DNA of 64,000 nt from an uncultured Bacteroidales bacterium (GTDB lineage Bacteria; Bacteroidota; Bacteroidia; Bacteroidales; Bacteroidaceae), in assembly GCA_937916465.1 (NCBI GenBank), contig CALFTK010000011.1, positions 75,049 through 139,048 of the forward strand. Direction: 5' to 3'. The position numbers were made by a program, and so were the translations under genes. Below are positions 36,354 through 45,679 of the stretch, one piece after another. Numbering within the stretch: position 1 is the stretch's first letter; the number at the start of each line of letters is the position of its first letter. Under the pieces are notes generated by a model. The model ran no database searches, was not told where the DNA came from, and was given only the letters and a program-made list of their open reading frames with translations.

Positions 36354-36357
<4 letters not shown>
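36186..36357. repeat. REP-like hairpin modules with inverted copies of the tRNA 3' end
   Basis: Two tandem modules: GTCC-GTA-GGAC plus GCTTCC-GGA-GGAAGC (36227-36252), and GTCC-GAA-GGAC plus GCATCC-GTTA-GGATGC (36290-36316). They are flanked by two copies of TAGTCCCGTCTTCGG (36186-36200 and 36333-36347), which repeat the tRNA-Thr 3' end in inverted orientation. The second copy pairs with the tRNA end over 14 bp, so the region could also act as a terminator for the tRNA. AAGGTC and ATAAGG spacers match those of the element at 16885-17001. Confidence 0.75.
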
Positions 36358-36428
<71 letters not shown>

Positions 36429-36514
36429 TTAAAATCGACTGCGAAGATAGAAAAAAATTGTGATATTGTTGAAAACAATTTTTAGGTAGGATGATATTAT
36501 TAAAATAAAAAGAG

Positions 36515-36530
36515 TAATTTTGCACACGAA
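36515..36530 (+). promoter_or_regulatory. Probable promoter -7 box of the purF-like/carAB operon
   Basis: TAATTTTG at 36515-36522 matches TAnnTTTG; no good TTTG/TTG is seen 19-21 bp upstream. Transcription would start near 36527, giving a ~160-nt leader with two terminator-like hairpins and a short ORF. Confidence 0.45.
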
Positions 36531-36532
36531 TT

Positions 36533-36613
36533 ATGAAACAGAAACAGATGGACATATTTACAATACATAGAAGTGATATTGTTTGTAAGCAACAATTGTC
36601 CCTGTTTTTTTGA
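36533..36613 (+). CDS. Possible Gln-rich leader peptide, 26 codons
   Basis: ATG at 36533 opens MKQKQMDIF...CKQQLSLFF, stop TGA at 36611. It has four Gln in 26 residues (positions 3, 5, 20, 21), upstream of three genes all working on glutamine or its nitrogen. The coding region folds as ACAG-AT-GGACA (36544-36554) with TGTCC-CTGT (36597-36605), followed by seven T, so it overlaps a terminator-like hairpin. Whether it is translated is unknown. Confidence 0.35.
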   Translation: MKQKQMDIFTIHRSDIVCKQQLSLFF

Positions 36614-36615
36614 AG

Positions 36616-36649
36616 GAGAGTCTGCATATTGCATATTCTCTTTTTTTTT
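36616..36649 (+). terminator. Second terminator-like hairpin in the purF-carAB leader
   Basis: AGAG (36617-36620) and CTCT (36638-36641) enclose TGCA/TGCA, followed by nine T. It lies between the leader ORF and the PurF-like start, so it can only be an attenuator for the operon. Confidence 0.5.
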
Positions 36650-36687
36650 ACTTGTATAATTGGTAACTAATATAAAGTAAAAGATCG

Positions 36688-38568
36688 ATGGAACCGTTGA
36701 GGCATAATTGCGGAATGGTAATGGTAAGGCTTCTTAAGCCAATGAGCCATTATAGAAAGAAGTATAACTCCATTCAGTATGGTTTGAGTCGTCTCTATCT
36801 GATGATGGAGAAACAGAAGAATCGTGGTCAGGAGGGTGCCGGTATAGCAGCTGTTAAACTTGTTGCAAATCCGGGTGAAGATTATATGTATCGTGAAAGA
36901 GCGTTGGGAGCGGGAGCCATCAGTGAAATTTTTGATGGAATTCAGTCGCAGTTGGCTAAAGCTACTCCTGAACAGTTGGCCAGCGATAAATATGTAATGA
37001 GAAACTATCCGTTTATAGGAGATCTCTATCTGGGTCATCTACGCTACTCATCGGGTGGACGCAACTCAATATCGGATGTTCATCCCTTCTTAAGAAGAAA
37101 TAACTGGCGCGCCAAGAATCTGGCCCTATGCGGTAACTTTACTATAACAAATGAACACGAAGTCTTTCAGGAGATAATCTCTAAAGGACAGCATCCAAGA
37201 AGTTATACCAGCAGCTATTTTATGCTGGAACAGGTTGGACATCGTCTGGACAGAGAGGTGGAAAGAGTGTTTAAGATTGCTGAAGAAAAGGGATTGCAAG
37301 GTGTTGATATTACAAACTTCATAGACGAGAATGTAGATATGGCAAATGTGCTTGCTACATCAAGTCCTGTTTGGGATGGTGGCTATGTAATAGGTGGTAT
37401 TACCGGTAGTGGCGAATCTTTTGCAATACGTGACCCATGGGGCATAAGAACAGCATTTTGGTATAAAGACGATGAGATTATAGTTGTAGCATCGGAACGT
37501 CCTGCTATTCAAACATCGTTGAATATTGAAGCAGATAAGGTTCATGAATTACAACCCGGTCAGGCTATTCTTATCAATAAAAAGGGTGAAATGCGTTTGG
37601 AACAGATTATTCCTCAAAAAGCCATGCTCTCCTGTTCTTTTGAACGTGTTTATTTTAGCCGCGGAAACGATACCGATATCTATCTGGAAAGAAAGGAGTT
37701 GGGACGTCAGCTTGTTGAACCGGTTTTGAAAGCAATAGATAACGATGTTGACCATGCTGTATTCTCATTTATTCCTAATACAGCCGAAGTTGCATCGTTT
37801 GGTTTGGTGGAAGGTTTTGAACAATATCTGAATAGAAAAAAGATTGAAGATATTAAGGCTTTGGGTGATCATCCAAAATCGGAAGATATAGAGCGTATTC
37901 TCTCTAAGCGTGTACGTAATGAAAAGGTGGCATGGAAAGATATCAAACTGCGTACATTCATTACAGCTGGCAATAGCCGTAACGAACTTGCCGCTCACGT
38001 TTATGATATTACATATGGCAGTCTGGAAAAGAATGTAGATAATCTGGTAATCATAGATGACAGTATAGTACGTGGTACAACACTGCGTGAAAGTATTATT
38101 TACATACTTGACAGGTTATCGCCAAAACGTATAGTGATAGTATCTTCTTCACCACAGGTTAGATACCCTGACTATTACGGTATTGATATGTCTAGTATGG
38201 ATCATTTCATAGCCTTTAAAGCAGCATTGGCATTGCTTGAAGAGCGTGGAATGTGGCATCTTGTTACTGATGTTTACTGCAAGTGTAGAGAACAACTTAC
38301 CAAAGCACCTGCAGAACGCGTGAATTGTGTTAAAGAGATATATGCACCATTTACAGAAGAGGAGATTTCTGATAAGATAGTGGAACTGCTTACTCCTCCA
38401 AATGTAAAGGCAGAAGTTAAGATTGTATATCAGACACTTGATGGTTTACATAAGGCTTGTCCAAACCATCCCGGTGATTGGTATTTCAGTGGTGATTTCC
38501 CTACACCTGGTGGAACTCTACTTGTGAATAAAGCATTTATAGATTATTACGAACAATACAATAAATAA
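36688..38568 (+). CDS. Amidophosphoribosyltransferase-like protein (PurF family, long form)
   Basis: A 626-residue class II glutamine amidotransferase. Cys8 in HNCGMVMVRL would become the N-terminal nucleophile after removal of seven residues. Family motifs: KNRGQEGAGIAAV, LGHLRYSSGGRNSISDVHPF, CGNFTITN. The PRPP-binding signature VIIDDSIVRGTT is intact (Asp-Asp near 454-455), so the phosphoribosyltransferase part looks functional. The protein is over 100 residues longer than ordinary PurF (~470-505), mainly by extra C-terminal sequence (residues ~520-626). It overlaps carA by 1 bp. It may make phosphoribosylamine for purine synthesis or have a related glutamine-dependent role; whether the organism has a second PurF is not visible here. 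Confidence 0.8.
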   Translation: MEPLRHNCGMVMVRLLKPMSHYRKKYNSIQYGLSRLYLMMEKQKNRGQEGAGIAAVKLVANPGEDYMYRERALGAGAISEIFDGIQSQLAKATPEQLASDKYVMRNYPFIGDLYLGHLRYSSGGRNSISDVHPFLRRNNWRAKNLALCGNFTITNEHEVFQEIISKGQHPRSYTSSYFMLEQVGHRLDREVERVFKIAEEKGLQGVDITNFIDENVDMANVLATSSPVWDGGYVIGGITGSGESFAIRDPWGIRTAFWYKDDEIIVVASERPAIQTSLNIEADKVHELQPGQAILINKKGEMRLEQIIPQKAMLSCSFERVYFSRGNDTDIYLERKELGRQLVEPVLKAIDNDVDHAVFSFIPNTAEVASFGLVEGFEQYLNRKKIEDIKALGDHPKSEDIERILSKRVRNEKVAWKDIKLRTFITAGNSRNELAAHVYDITYGSLEKNVDNLVIIDDSIVRGTTLRESIIYILDRLSPKRIVIVSSSPQVRYPDYYGIDMSSMDHFIAFKAALALLEERGMWHLVTDVYCKCREQLTKAPAERVNCVKEIYAPFTEEEISDKIVELLTPPNVKAEVKIVYQTLDGLHKACPNHPGDWYFSGDFPTPGGTLLVNKAFIDYYEQYNK

Positions 38569-39632
38569 TGAAAGTATCACTTATTTTAGCCGACGGCACC
38601 TGCTTTGAAGGTGAAGCTTTTGGTTATCAGCAGCCTACAAGTGGCGAATTGGTGTTCAATACAAGTATGACCGGATATCCGGAACTTATGACCGACCCTT
38701 CGTCAGACGGACAGTTACTGGTAATGACTTACCCTGTGATTGGTAATTATGGTGTTCAACCTATGGAGAAAGATGAATATGGCTTGGTTACAAATGCTGA
38801 GAGTGACCATATTCATGTCAATGCTCTTATAGTTAGTGACTATAGTGAATACTATAGCCATTGGAATGCCAAAGAGTCATTAGAAGAGTGGATGATTCGT
38901 GAAAAGGTGGTAGGAATTAGTGGTGTTGATACTCGCGAATTGGCAAAACATATCAGACTGCATGGCTGCATGGCTGCCAGAGTGGTCTTTGAAAATATGC
39001 CAAAACCTGCTGAATATTCATACACTAATCTTATAAGTAAAGTTTCTTGTACAGAACCTATTACTTATCAGCCCGGAAAAGATAAAACAGTAGTTGTGTT
39101 GGATTGCGGAATACGCGCTAGTGTACTACGTTGCCTGTTGCAACAAGATATAACAGTAGTTCGTGTTCCTTGGAATTACGATTTTACATCTATGGATTAT
39201 GATGGCCTGTTTATAAGTAATGGACCTGGTAATCCAAGCTACTGCGGTGAAACAATAGCAATTATACAGAAGGCTATGGCCGAAAAAGCGGACAAACCTG
39301 TGCTTGGTATAGATATGGGATGCTTATTGTTAGGACTTGCTGCAGGTATGGATACATATAAACTGAAGTTCGGTCATCATACACATAATCAGCCTGTACA
39401 GTTGGCAGGAACTGATCGTTGCTATATAACAACCCAGAATCATAACTATGCAATAAGGGAAGAATCTATTGTAGGCCATTGGAAGGTCTATATGAAGAAT
39501 CTGCATGACGGTTCTATTGAGGGTATTTATCATACTCTTAAACCATGGGTAGGAACAATGTTCCATTCTGAATCGGACGTGATAGATACAGATGTGAGCT
39601 TTATCTATGATGATTTTATCTCTAAACTGTAA
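38568..39632 (+). CDS. carA: Carbamoyl-phosphate synthase small chain, catalytic Cys absent
   Basis: A 354-residue CarA homologue: N-terminal domain (GTCFEGEAFGY, FNTSMTGYPELMTDPS, GISGVDTRELAKHIR) and C-terminal class I amidotransferase domain (VLDCGIRASVLRCLL, DGLFISNGPGNPSYCGE, KFGHHTHNQPV, TTQNHNYAI). The nucleophile motif usually read G-I-C-[LM]-G-[HN]-Q is G-I-D-M-G-C-L here: Asp249 in place of Cys, with a Cys three residues later. His333 and Glu335 (FHSES) of the triad remain. The family role is to supply ammonia from glutamine to CarB; on this sequence glutamine hydrolysis by the normal route looks unlikely. Between the PurF-like gene and carB, overlapping the former by 1 bp. Confidence 0.85.
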   Translation: MKVSLILADGTCFEGEAFGYQQPTSGELVFNTSMTGYPELMTDPSSDGQLLVMTYPVIGNYGVQPMEKDEYGLVTNAESDHIHVNALIVSDYSEYYSHWNAKESLEEWMIREKVVGISGVDTRELAKHIRLHGCMAARVVFENMPKPAEYSYTNLISKVSCTEPITYQPGKDKTVVVLDCGIRASVLRCLLQQDITVVRVPWNYDFTSMDYDGLFISNGPGNPSYCGETIAIIQKAMAEKADKPVLGIDMGCLLLGLAAGMDTYKLKFGHHTHNQPVQLAGTDRCYITTQNHNYAIREESIVGHWKVYMKNLHDGSIEGIYHTLKPWVGTMFHSESDVIDTDVSFIYDDFISKL

Positions 39633-39641
39633 TTTTTGACT

Positions 39642-42600
39642 ATGACTGATAATAAAAAGATAAACAAGGTGCTTCTGCTGGGTTCTGGTGCCCTGAAGAT
39701 AGGTGAAGCAGGTGAATTTGACTATTCAGGTTCTCAAGCGTTAAAGGCTTTGAAGGAGGAGAATATTGAGACTGTTCTTATAAATCCAAATATTGCAACA
39801 GTTCAGACCAGTGAAGGTGTTGCCGATAAGGTTTATTTTCTTCCTGTAACTCCTTTCTTTGTAGAGAAAGTTATAGCAAAAGAACGTCCTGATGCAATAC
39901 TTTTGGCATTTGGTGGACAGACCGCATTAAACTGTGGCGTGTCTTTATATCAGGCAGGTGTATTTGAAAAGTATAATGTTCAGGTGTTGGGAACACAGGT
40001 ACAGGCCATAATGGATACCGAAGACCGTGAACTCTTTATAGAACGTCTGGATGAAATAGGAGTTGAAACTATTAAGTCGCATGCTGTTGAGAGTATGGAA
40101 GATGCGCGTGCAGCAGCAAAAGAACTGGGTTATCCGGTAATTATCCGTTCAGCATACGCACTTGGAGGTCTGGGTTCAGGTTTCTGCGATAATGAAGAGG
40201 AACTTAACAAACTGGCTGAAAAATCGTTCTCATTCTCACCTCAGATTCTTGTAGAAAAGAGCTTGAAAGGCTGGAAAGAGATTGAATTTGAAATTGTTCG
40301 TGATAAAAATGATAACTGCATTATAGTATGTAGCATGGAGAACTTCGATCCACTGGGAATACATACCGGTGAAAGTATTGTAGTTGCTCCTACACAGACA
40401 TTAACCGCACATGAAGTTCAGAAACTGTGTGAAATAGGTACACGTGTGGCTCGTCACGTGGGTATAGTAGGTGAATGTAACATTCAGTTTGCTTTCGATC
40501 CACAGTCTGAAGAGTATCGTGTAATTGAAGTTAATGCTCGTCTTAGCCGTTCGTCTGCTCTTGCTTCAAAGGCTACAGGTTATCCATTGGCATTTGTGGC
40601 TTGTAAGTTGGGCTTGGGCTATAGCCTGTATGAATTGAAGAACTCAATAACAAAGACTACAACCGATTTCTTTGAACCATCTGTTGACTATGTGGTTTGT
40701 AAGATTCCACGTTGGGACCTTTCAAAATTCCATGGTGTAGATAAAGAACTTGGTTCAAGTATGAAATCTGTGGGCGAAGTTATGTCTATAGGTCGTTCAT
40801 TCGAAGAGGTTATTCAGAAGGGTATCCGTATGATTAACCAGGGAATGCACGGTTTTGTAGAGAATAAAACTCTTACTTTCAAGAATTTGGATCAGGCTCT
40901 GAAAGAACCTACAGATAAACGTCTGTTTGCTATCAGTCAGGCTCTTGAAAGCGGCTATTCAATAGATAAGATTTATGAACTTACTAAAATAGATAAGTGG
41001 TTCCTGAATCGTTTGAAGAAAATTACAGATATATCAGCTGAACTGCACGCTGTAAACGGTATTGAAAATCTTAGCAAGGATCTGCTTAAAAAGGCGAAAC
41101 GTGCCGGTTTCTCCGATTTCCAGATTTCTCGTGCTTTAGGTATTGAGAAGAAAGTAGGTTCTGAACAGGGTATTTTGGAAATTCGTAACCTGCGTAAACA
41201 GTTAGGCGTTCTTCCATACGTTAAGCAGATTGATACATTAGGTGGCGAATATGCAGCACAGGCCAATTATCTGTATATGACATATAATGGTTGTGCTCAC
41301 GATATTCCATTTATGGACGATAAGAAATCCATTATAGTACTTGGTTCCGGTGCATACAGAATTGGTTCATCAGTAGAGTTTGACTGGTGTGGTGTTCAAG
41401 CTTTGAATACAGTACGTAAAGAGGGTTATAGAAATATTATGATTAACTGTAATCCTGAAACAGTTTCTACTGACTACGACGTTTGTGACCGTCTCTTCTT
41501 TGATGAATTGTCATTTGAACGTGTAATGGACGTTATAGAGTTGGAAAATCCGTATGGTGTGATAGTATCTACCGGTGGTCAGATTCCAAATAACCTTGCA
41601 ATGCGTCTTGATGGTATGAATGTTCCTATTCTTGGTACATCTGCAAAGTGTATAGACAATGCGGAAGATAGAGAGAAATTCTCTGCTATGCTTGACAGAA
41701 TAGGGGTTGATCAGCCGGAATGGAGCGAATTGACATCAATGGATGACATTAAACAGTTTATTGACAGAGTAGGTTTCCCTGTATTGGTGCGTCCTTCATA
41801 CGTCCTTTCAGGTGCTGCAATGAATGTATGCAGCAATCAGGATGAATTGGAGCGTTTCTTGCAGTTGGCTGCCGATGTTTCAAAACAGCATCCTGTTGTA
41901 GTAAGCCGTTTCATTGAACATGCCAAAGAGGTTGAAATGGATGCTGTAGCTAAGGATGGTGAAATTATAGCATACGCAATAAGTGAACATATAGAATTTG
42001 CCGGTGTTCATTCAGGTGATGCTACCATACAGTTCCCACCTCAGAAACTTTATGTTGAGACTGTGAAACGTATTAAACGTATCAGCCGTCAGATTGCAAA
42101 AGAACTTCAGATTAGCGGTCCGTTCAATATCCAGTATCTTGCAAAAGAGAATGATATTAAAGTTATTGAATGTAACCTACGTGCTTCCAGAAGTTTCCCA
42201 TTTGTTAGTAAGGTTCTTAAGATTAATCTTATAGAGATTGCTACAAAGGTTATGTTGGGTATTCCAGTGGAAGTTCCTGAAAAGAGCCTGTTTGATGTAG
42301 ATTATGTAGGTATTAAGGCTTCACAATTCTCATTCAACAGATTGCAGAAAGCTGACCCTGTACTGGGTGTGGATATGGCTTCTACAGGTGAAGTAGGCTG
42401 TTTGGGCGACGATTCTCGTTATGCAATTCTTGAATCTATGCTTTCAGTAGGTCATCGTATTCCGGCAAAGAATATCTTACTATCAACAGGTTCTGCAAAA
42501 CAGAAGGCAGATATGCTTGATGCTGCAAAACTGTTGAGCGAAAAGGGATATACCCTATATGCAACAGGTGGTACATCCAAATACCTGACAGAAAACGGTG

Positions 42601-42872
42601 TACAGAATACACGTGTTTATTGGCCAAGTGAAGAGGGACAGCATCCGCAAGCATTGGAAATGTTGCACAATAAGGAGATAGATATGGTGGTTAATATTCC
42701 AAAGGATCTTACACAACACGAATTGTCAAATGGTTACAAGATTCGTCGTGCTGCAGTAGATTTGAATATACCTCTTATTACAAATGCAAGATTGGCTGAT
42801 GCCTTTATCAATGCATTCTGTACTCTCGATGTGAACGATATTCCAATTAAGAGTTGGGATGAATTCAAATAA
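39642..42872 (+). CDS. carB: Carbamoyl-phosphate synthase large chain
   Basis: A 1076-residue protein from the ATG at 39642 (a TTG two codons earlier is in frame but less likely). It has the two homologous synthetase halves with ATP-grasp domains: LLGSGALKIGEAGEFDYSG and later VLGSGAYRIGSSVEFDWCG; ALGGLGSGF and RPSYVLSGAAM; NARLSRSSALASKATGYPLA and CNLRASRSFPFVSKVLKINL. The C-terminal MGS-like allosteric domain is present (LSEKGYTLYATGGTSKYL). It makes carbamoyl phosphate from bicarbonate, two ATP and ammonia for pyrimidine and arginine synthesis. Ten bp after carA, last gene of the operon; a stem-loop follows at 42895. Confidence 0.95.
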   Translation: MTDNKKINKVLLLGSGALKIGEAGEFDYSGSQALKALKEENIETVLINPNIATVQTSEGVADKVYFLPVTPFFVEKVIAKERPDAILLAFGGQTALNCGVSLYQAGVFEKYNVQVLGTQVQAIMDTEDRELFIERLDEIGVETIKSHAVESMEDARAAAKELGYPVIIRSAYALGGLGSGFCDNEEELNKLAEKSFSFSPQILVEKSLKGWKEIEFEIVRDKNDNCIIVCSMENFDPLGIHTGESIVVAPTQTLTAHEVQKLCEIGTRVARHVGIVGECNIQFAFDPQSEEYRVIEVNARLSRSSALASKATGYPLAFVACKLGLGYSLYELKNSITKTTTDFFEPSVDYVVCKIPRWDLSKFHGVDKELGSSMKSVGEVMSIGRSFEEVIQKGIRMINQGMHGFVENKTLTFKNLDQALKEPTDKRLFAISQALESGYSIDKIYELTKIDKWFLNRLKKITDISAELHAVNGIENLSKDLLKKAKRAGFSDFQISRALGIEKKVGSEQGILEIRNLRKQLGVLPYVKQIDTLGGEYAAQANYLYMTYNGCAHDIPFMDDKKSIIVLGSGAYRIGSSVEFDWCGVQALNTVRKEGYRNIMINCNPETVSTDYDVCDRLFFDELSFERVMDVIELENPYGVIVSTGGQIPNNLAMRLDGMNVPILGTSAKCIDNAEDREKFSAMLDRIGVDQPEWSELTSMDDIKQFIDRVGFPVLVRPSYVLSGAAMNVCSNQDELERFLQLAADVSKQHPVVVSRFIEHAKEVEMDAVAKDGEIIAYAISEHIEFAGVHSGDATIQFPPQKLYVETVKRIKRISRQIAKELQISGPFNIQYLAKENDIKVIECNLRASRSFPFVSKVLKINLIEIATKVMLGIPVEVPEKSLFDVDYVGIKASQFSFNRLQKADPVLGVDMASTGEVGCLGDDSRYAILESMLSVGHRIPAKNILLSTGSAKQKADMLDAAKLLSEKGYTLYATGGTSKYLTENGVQNTRVYWPSEEGQHPQALEMLHNKEIDMVVNIPKDLTQHELSNGYKIRRAAVDLNIPLITNARLADAFINAFCTLDVNDIPIKSWDEFK

Positions 42873-42894
42873 AAAATTGAATTGATATATAGTA

Positions 42895-42926
42895 GAAGCC
42901 TGCATACTGAAAAGTTTGCAGGCTTC
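42895..42926. terminator. Bidirectional terminator after carB and GH13
   Basis: GAAGCCTGCA (42895-42904) pairs with TGCAGGCTTC (42917-42926), followed by TTAATTA. It separates the convergent carB and amylase genes. Confidence 0.7.
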
Positions 42927-42949
42927 TTAATTATAGCTATTAATGAAGT

Positions 42950-44626
42950 TTATGCCTTACATTTAAGTATTATGGCGCCGTTTGCCGGAATTTGTACGTT
43001 GACAGGTGAATTTGGTTGCAAATCTATTGTTACATTCTGCCCTGTGAACAATTCTACTGCATTTACTCTGCCTCTGTTTTCTATCTGTAGATAATTGAAT
43101 GCATGTTCTGGAATTACTACTTGTGATTGTTGCGCTTTGTCACTGAAGTTCGCTACAATAAGTAACATTTCATTGTTGTACTTTCTTAAAAAAGCGTACT
43201 CCTTATGTGCATTGAACTGCTCGGAATCAGGATTAACATACATCAAATCGAAAAACAGACCTTTACTTATTGCGTTTTCTGTGGTGCATATATTAAATAA
43301 CCTGCTGTAGAATGATTTTAAATCAATCTCTTCTCTGGTAAGATGTTTGTCGGACAGTTCTCCATCTTTATACCACCTTGACAAAGTGTCAGGAGCCCAA
43401 TAATCAAATATTGTGCTTCGGCCGTCAGTTCCGCTGAAACCTTCGTTGTCCATGCCTCTTTCGCCTAACTCCTGGCCGGCATAGCACATAATAGGACATT
43501 TATCAATACAGGCTGATACAACCATAGACGGACGTCCTTTAATTCCATTTCCAGCAAAGAAATCTGATGCTATGCGCTGTTCGTCGTGATTTTCCATAAA
43601 ATGGAGCATCTTTTCGCCGTTTTCACCTATGTTTTGCCAACAAGATGTGATAGCTGTAGCAGATTGCGAGCCTACAGTTATAGCACGAAGAGTATCATAC
43701 ATTCCAACCTTATCATACAGATAGTCAAAGTGTCCATATTGTGTGTATGCAGAATATGCACCGGGATTATAGATCTCTGCTATAAAAATTATGTGCGGAT
43801 ACTTCTGTTTTATCTCTTCTATTGCCCAATGCCAGAATTCAACAGGAACCATTTCTACCATATCGCAGCGAAAACCGTCTATGCCTTTTTCTGCCCAGTA
43901 CAATAGTATATCTCTCATTTTAAACCAGGTATCAGGTATAGGGTCAAAGTGATTGGTCTGATTCTTATAGTCAACGCCATAATTTAGCTTTACTGTTTCG
44001 TACCAATCAAACAGGTTGGGGTAGGCGTCAAAACGGTCATTACCTGTTGCTTTTGCAGGTTCTTCTACATAACCCTCCCAATCTACTGCACCTGCTAACT
44101 TTTCTCCGGGTATGTAGTAAAAGTTGTTATCCTTGAAAAAACTATACTCCTTATGGTCATTTTCGCCCAATTCATCGTACTTTTTTGGGCGTTTTACAGA
44201 TTTGTATTCGCGAGCTACATGGTTAGGTACAAAGTCCATAATGAACTTCATTCCTTGAGCGTGAACGCGGTCCACCAAATTGGTAAACTCCTTCATTCTG
44301 CAACGTACATTTACAGCCAAATCGGGATCAATGTCAAAATAATCTCTTATGGCGTATGGAGAACCCGCATTACCTTTGACTGTAGCAGAATGTGACGTAG
44401 GTATGCCATATCTACTGTAGTCTGTACGTGATGCGTGGGCTATCAAGCCAGTAAACCAAATGTGTGTAACTCCCTGTTTTCTGATAGTCTGCAGAACATT
44501 TTCATCAAAACTGTTTAGTTTGCCACATCCATTGGTCTCTTTGCTTCCGTTTGTTATGTTGCCGTTACCACTATTGCAGAATAATCGGGTAAATATCTGA
44601 TATATGACAATTTTATCAGTTGTCAT
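42950..44626 (-). CDS. GH13 alpha-amylase family protein
   Basis: A 558-residue protein from MTTDKIVIYQIFTRLF (44626); a longer frame from 44728 lies inside fabD and is rejected. GH13 motifs: FIMDFVPNHVAREY (region I), GIDGFRCDMVEMVP (region II, nucleophile Asp), IIFIAEIYNPGAY (region III, acid Glu) and FMENHDEQRIASDFF (region IV, Asp). No signal peptide is seen, so it is cytoplasmic, possibly for glycogen or maltodextrin use. The start overlaps the fabD stop by 4 bp (ATGA), implying coupled translation, an unusual pairing with fatty acid synthesis. Confidence 0.85.
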   Translation of the reverse strand: MTTDKIVIYQIFTRLFCNSGNGNITNGSKETNGCGKLNSFDENVLQTIRKQGVTHIWFTGLIAHASRTDYSRYGIPTSHSATVKGNAGSPYAIRDYFDIDPDLAVNVRCRMKEFTNLVDRVHAQGMKFIMDFVPNHVAREYKSVKRPKKYDELGENDHKEYSFFKDNNFYYIPGEKLAGAVDWEGYVEEPAKATGNDRFDAYPNLFDWYETVKLNYGVDYKNQTNHFDPIPDTWFKMRDILLYWAEKGIDGFRCDMVEMVPVEFWHWAIEEIKQKYPHIIFIAEIYNPGAYSAYTQYGHFDYLYDKVGMYDTLRAITVGSQSATAITSCWQNIGENGEKMLHFMENHDEQRIASDFFAGNGIKGRPSMVVSACIDKCPIMCYAGQELGERGMDNEGFSGTDGRSTIFDYWAPDTLSRWYKDGELSDKHLTREEIDLKSFYSRLFNICTTENAISKGLFFDLMYVNPDSEQFNAHKEYAFLRKYNNEMLLIVANFSDKAQQSQVVIPEHAFNYLQIENRGRVNAVELFTGQNVTIDLQPNSPVNVQIPANGAIILKCKA

Positions 44627-45486
44627 TTGCGAATTCTTTTTATAAGATTGGTTAAAACTGTACCGGGGCCACATTCTGTAAACTCTTCTGCTCCATCGGC
44701 TACCATATTGAGTACACTCTGTGTCCAACGTACAGGTGAATTTAGCTGAGTTACCAGATTCTGTTTTATCTCTTCTGCATTGGTGTGAGGCAAGGCATCA
44801 ACATTCTGATAAACAGGGCATATTGGATTGCTGAATTCTGTTTCTGCAATAGCTTTAGCCAGTTCATCTTTAGCAGGGGTCATAAGCGGTGAATGGAATG
44901 CTCCGCCTACAACCAGTGGCAATGCTCGTTTGGCACCTGCTTCAAGCATAAGTGGGCAAGCCTGTTCAATAGCCTCTTTTGAACCTGAAATTACTACTTG
45001 ACCGGGGCTGTTGTAGTTGGCTGGTACAACTGTTAAACCTTTGTCGCATAAAGATTTACATATTGATTCAATTTTATCGTCTTCCAAATTGATTATGGCT
45101 GCCATTGTGCCTGGTACCATTTCGCAAGCCTTTTGCATGGCATTGGCACGTTTTGCTACAAGTTCAAGACCGCTTTTAAATGATAATGCACCTGCTGCTA
45201 CCAGCGCTGAAAATTCACCAAGTGAATGACCTGCCACCATATCGGGTTTGAAATCATCAGCCATGGCACGTGCAACAGCTACAGAATGTATAAATACTGC
45301 CGGTTGGGTTATGTCTGTACGACGTAAATCCTCATCACTGCCATTAAACATTATTCCGGTTATGTCAAAACCTAGAATATTGTTTGCATCATCAAATAGT
45401 CGTTTCACAATGTCGTGTTGTTCATAAAGGTCTTTACCCATTCCTGAGAATTGGGCACCCTGACCCGGGAATACAAATGCTTTCAT
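44623..45486 (-). CDS. fabD: Malonyl-CoA:ACP transacylase
   Basis: A 287-residue enzyme starting MKAFVFPGQGAQFSGMGKDLYEQ; an upstream in-frame start at 45636 adds 50 residues with no family similarity and is rejected. GHSLGEF carries the active-site Ser (about 92), and GGAFHSPLMTPA the catalytic His. PVYQNVDALPHT is also typical. It transfers malonyl from CoA to acyl carrier protein at the start of fatty acid elongation. Upstream, on the minus strand, TACCTTTG (near 45575) is a likely promoter; the divergent capsule operon begins at 45680. Confidence 0.95.
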   Translation of the reverse strand: MKAFVFPGQGAQFSGMGKDLYEQHDIVKRLFDDANNILGFDITGIMFNGSDEDLRRTDITQPAVFIHSVAVARAMADDFKPDMVAGHSLGEFSALVAAGALSFKSGLELVAKRANAMQKACEMVPGTMAAIINLEDDKIESICKSLCDKGLTVVPANYNSPGQVVISGSKEAIEQACPLMLEAGAKRALPLVVGGAFHSPLMTPAKDELAKAIAETEFSNPICPVYQNVDALPHTNAEEIKQNLVTQLNSPVRWTQSVLNMVADGAEEFTECGPGTVLTNLIKRIRK

Positions 45487-45679
45487 TTTTAAATGTATTT
45501 GTTTATTATACTGTATTTCACTAAATTTGCGCAATTTTAGGCGGAAATGGCATAACCAATAACCGAATTGCGTTGCAAAGGTACGGTTTTTTGGTGATAC
45601 TTTAAGAAGTTGTGGTTTTTTAGGATGTTTATACAATTTTTACAGCCATTCTTCGTTTACTATATGTAACAGAAATATT

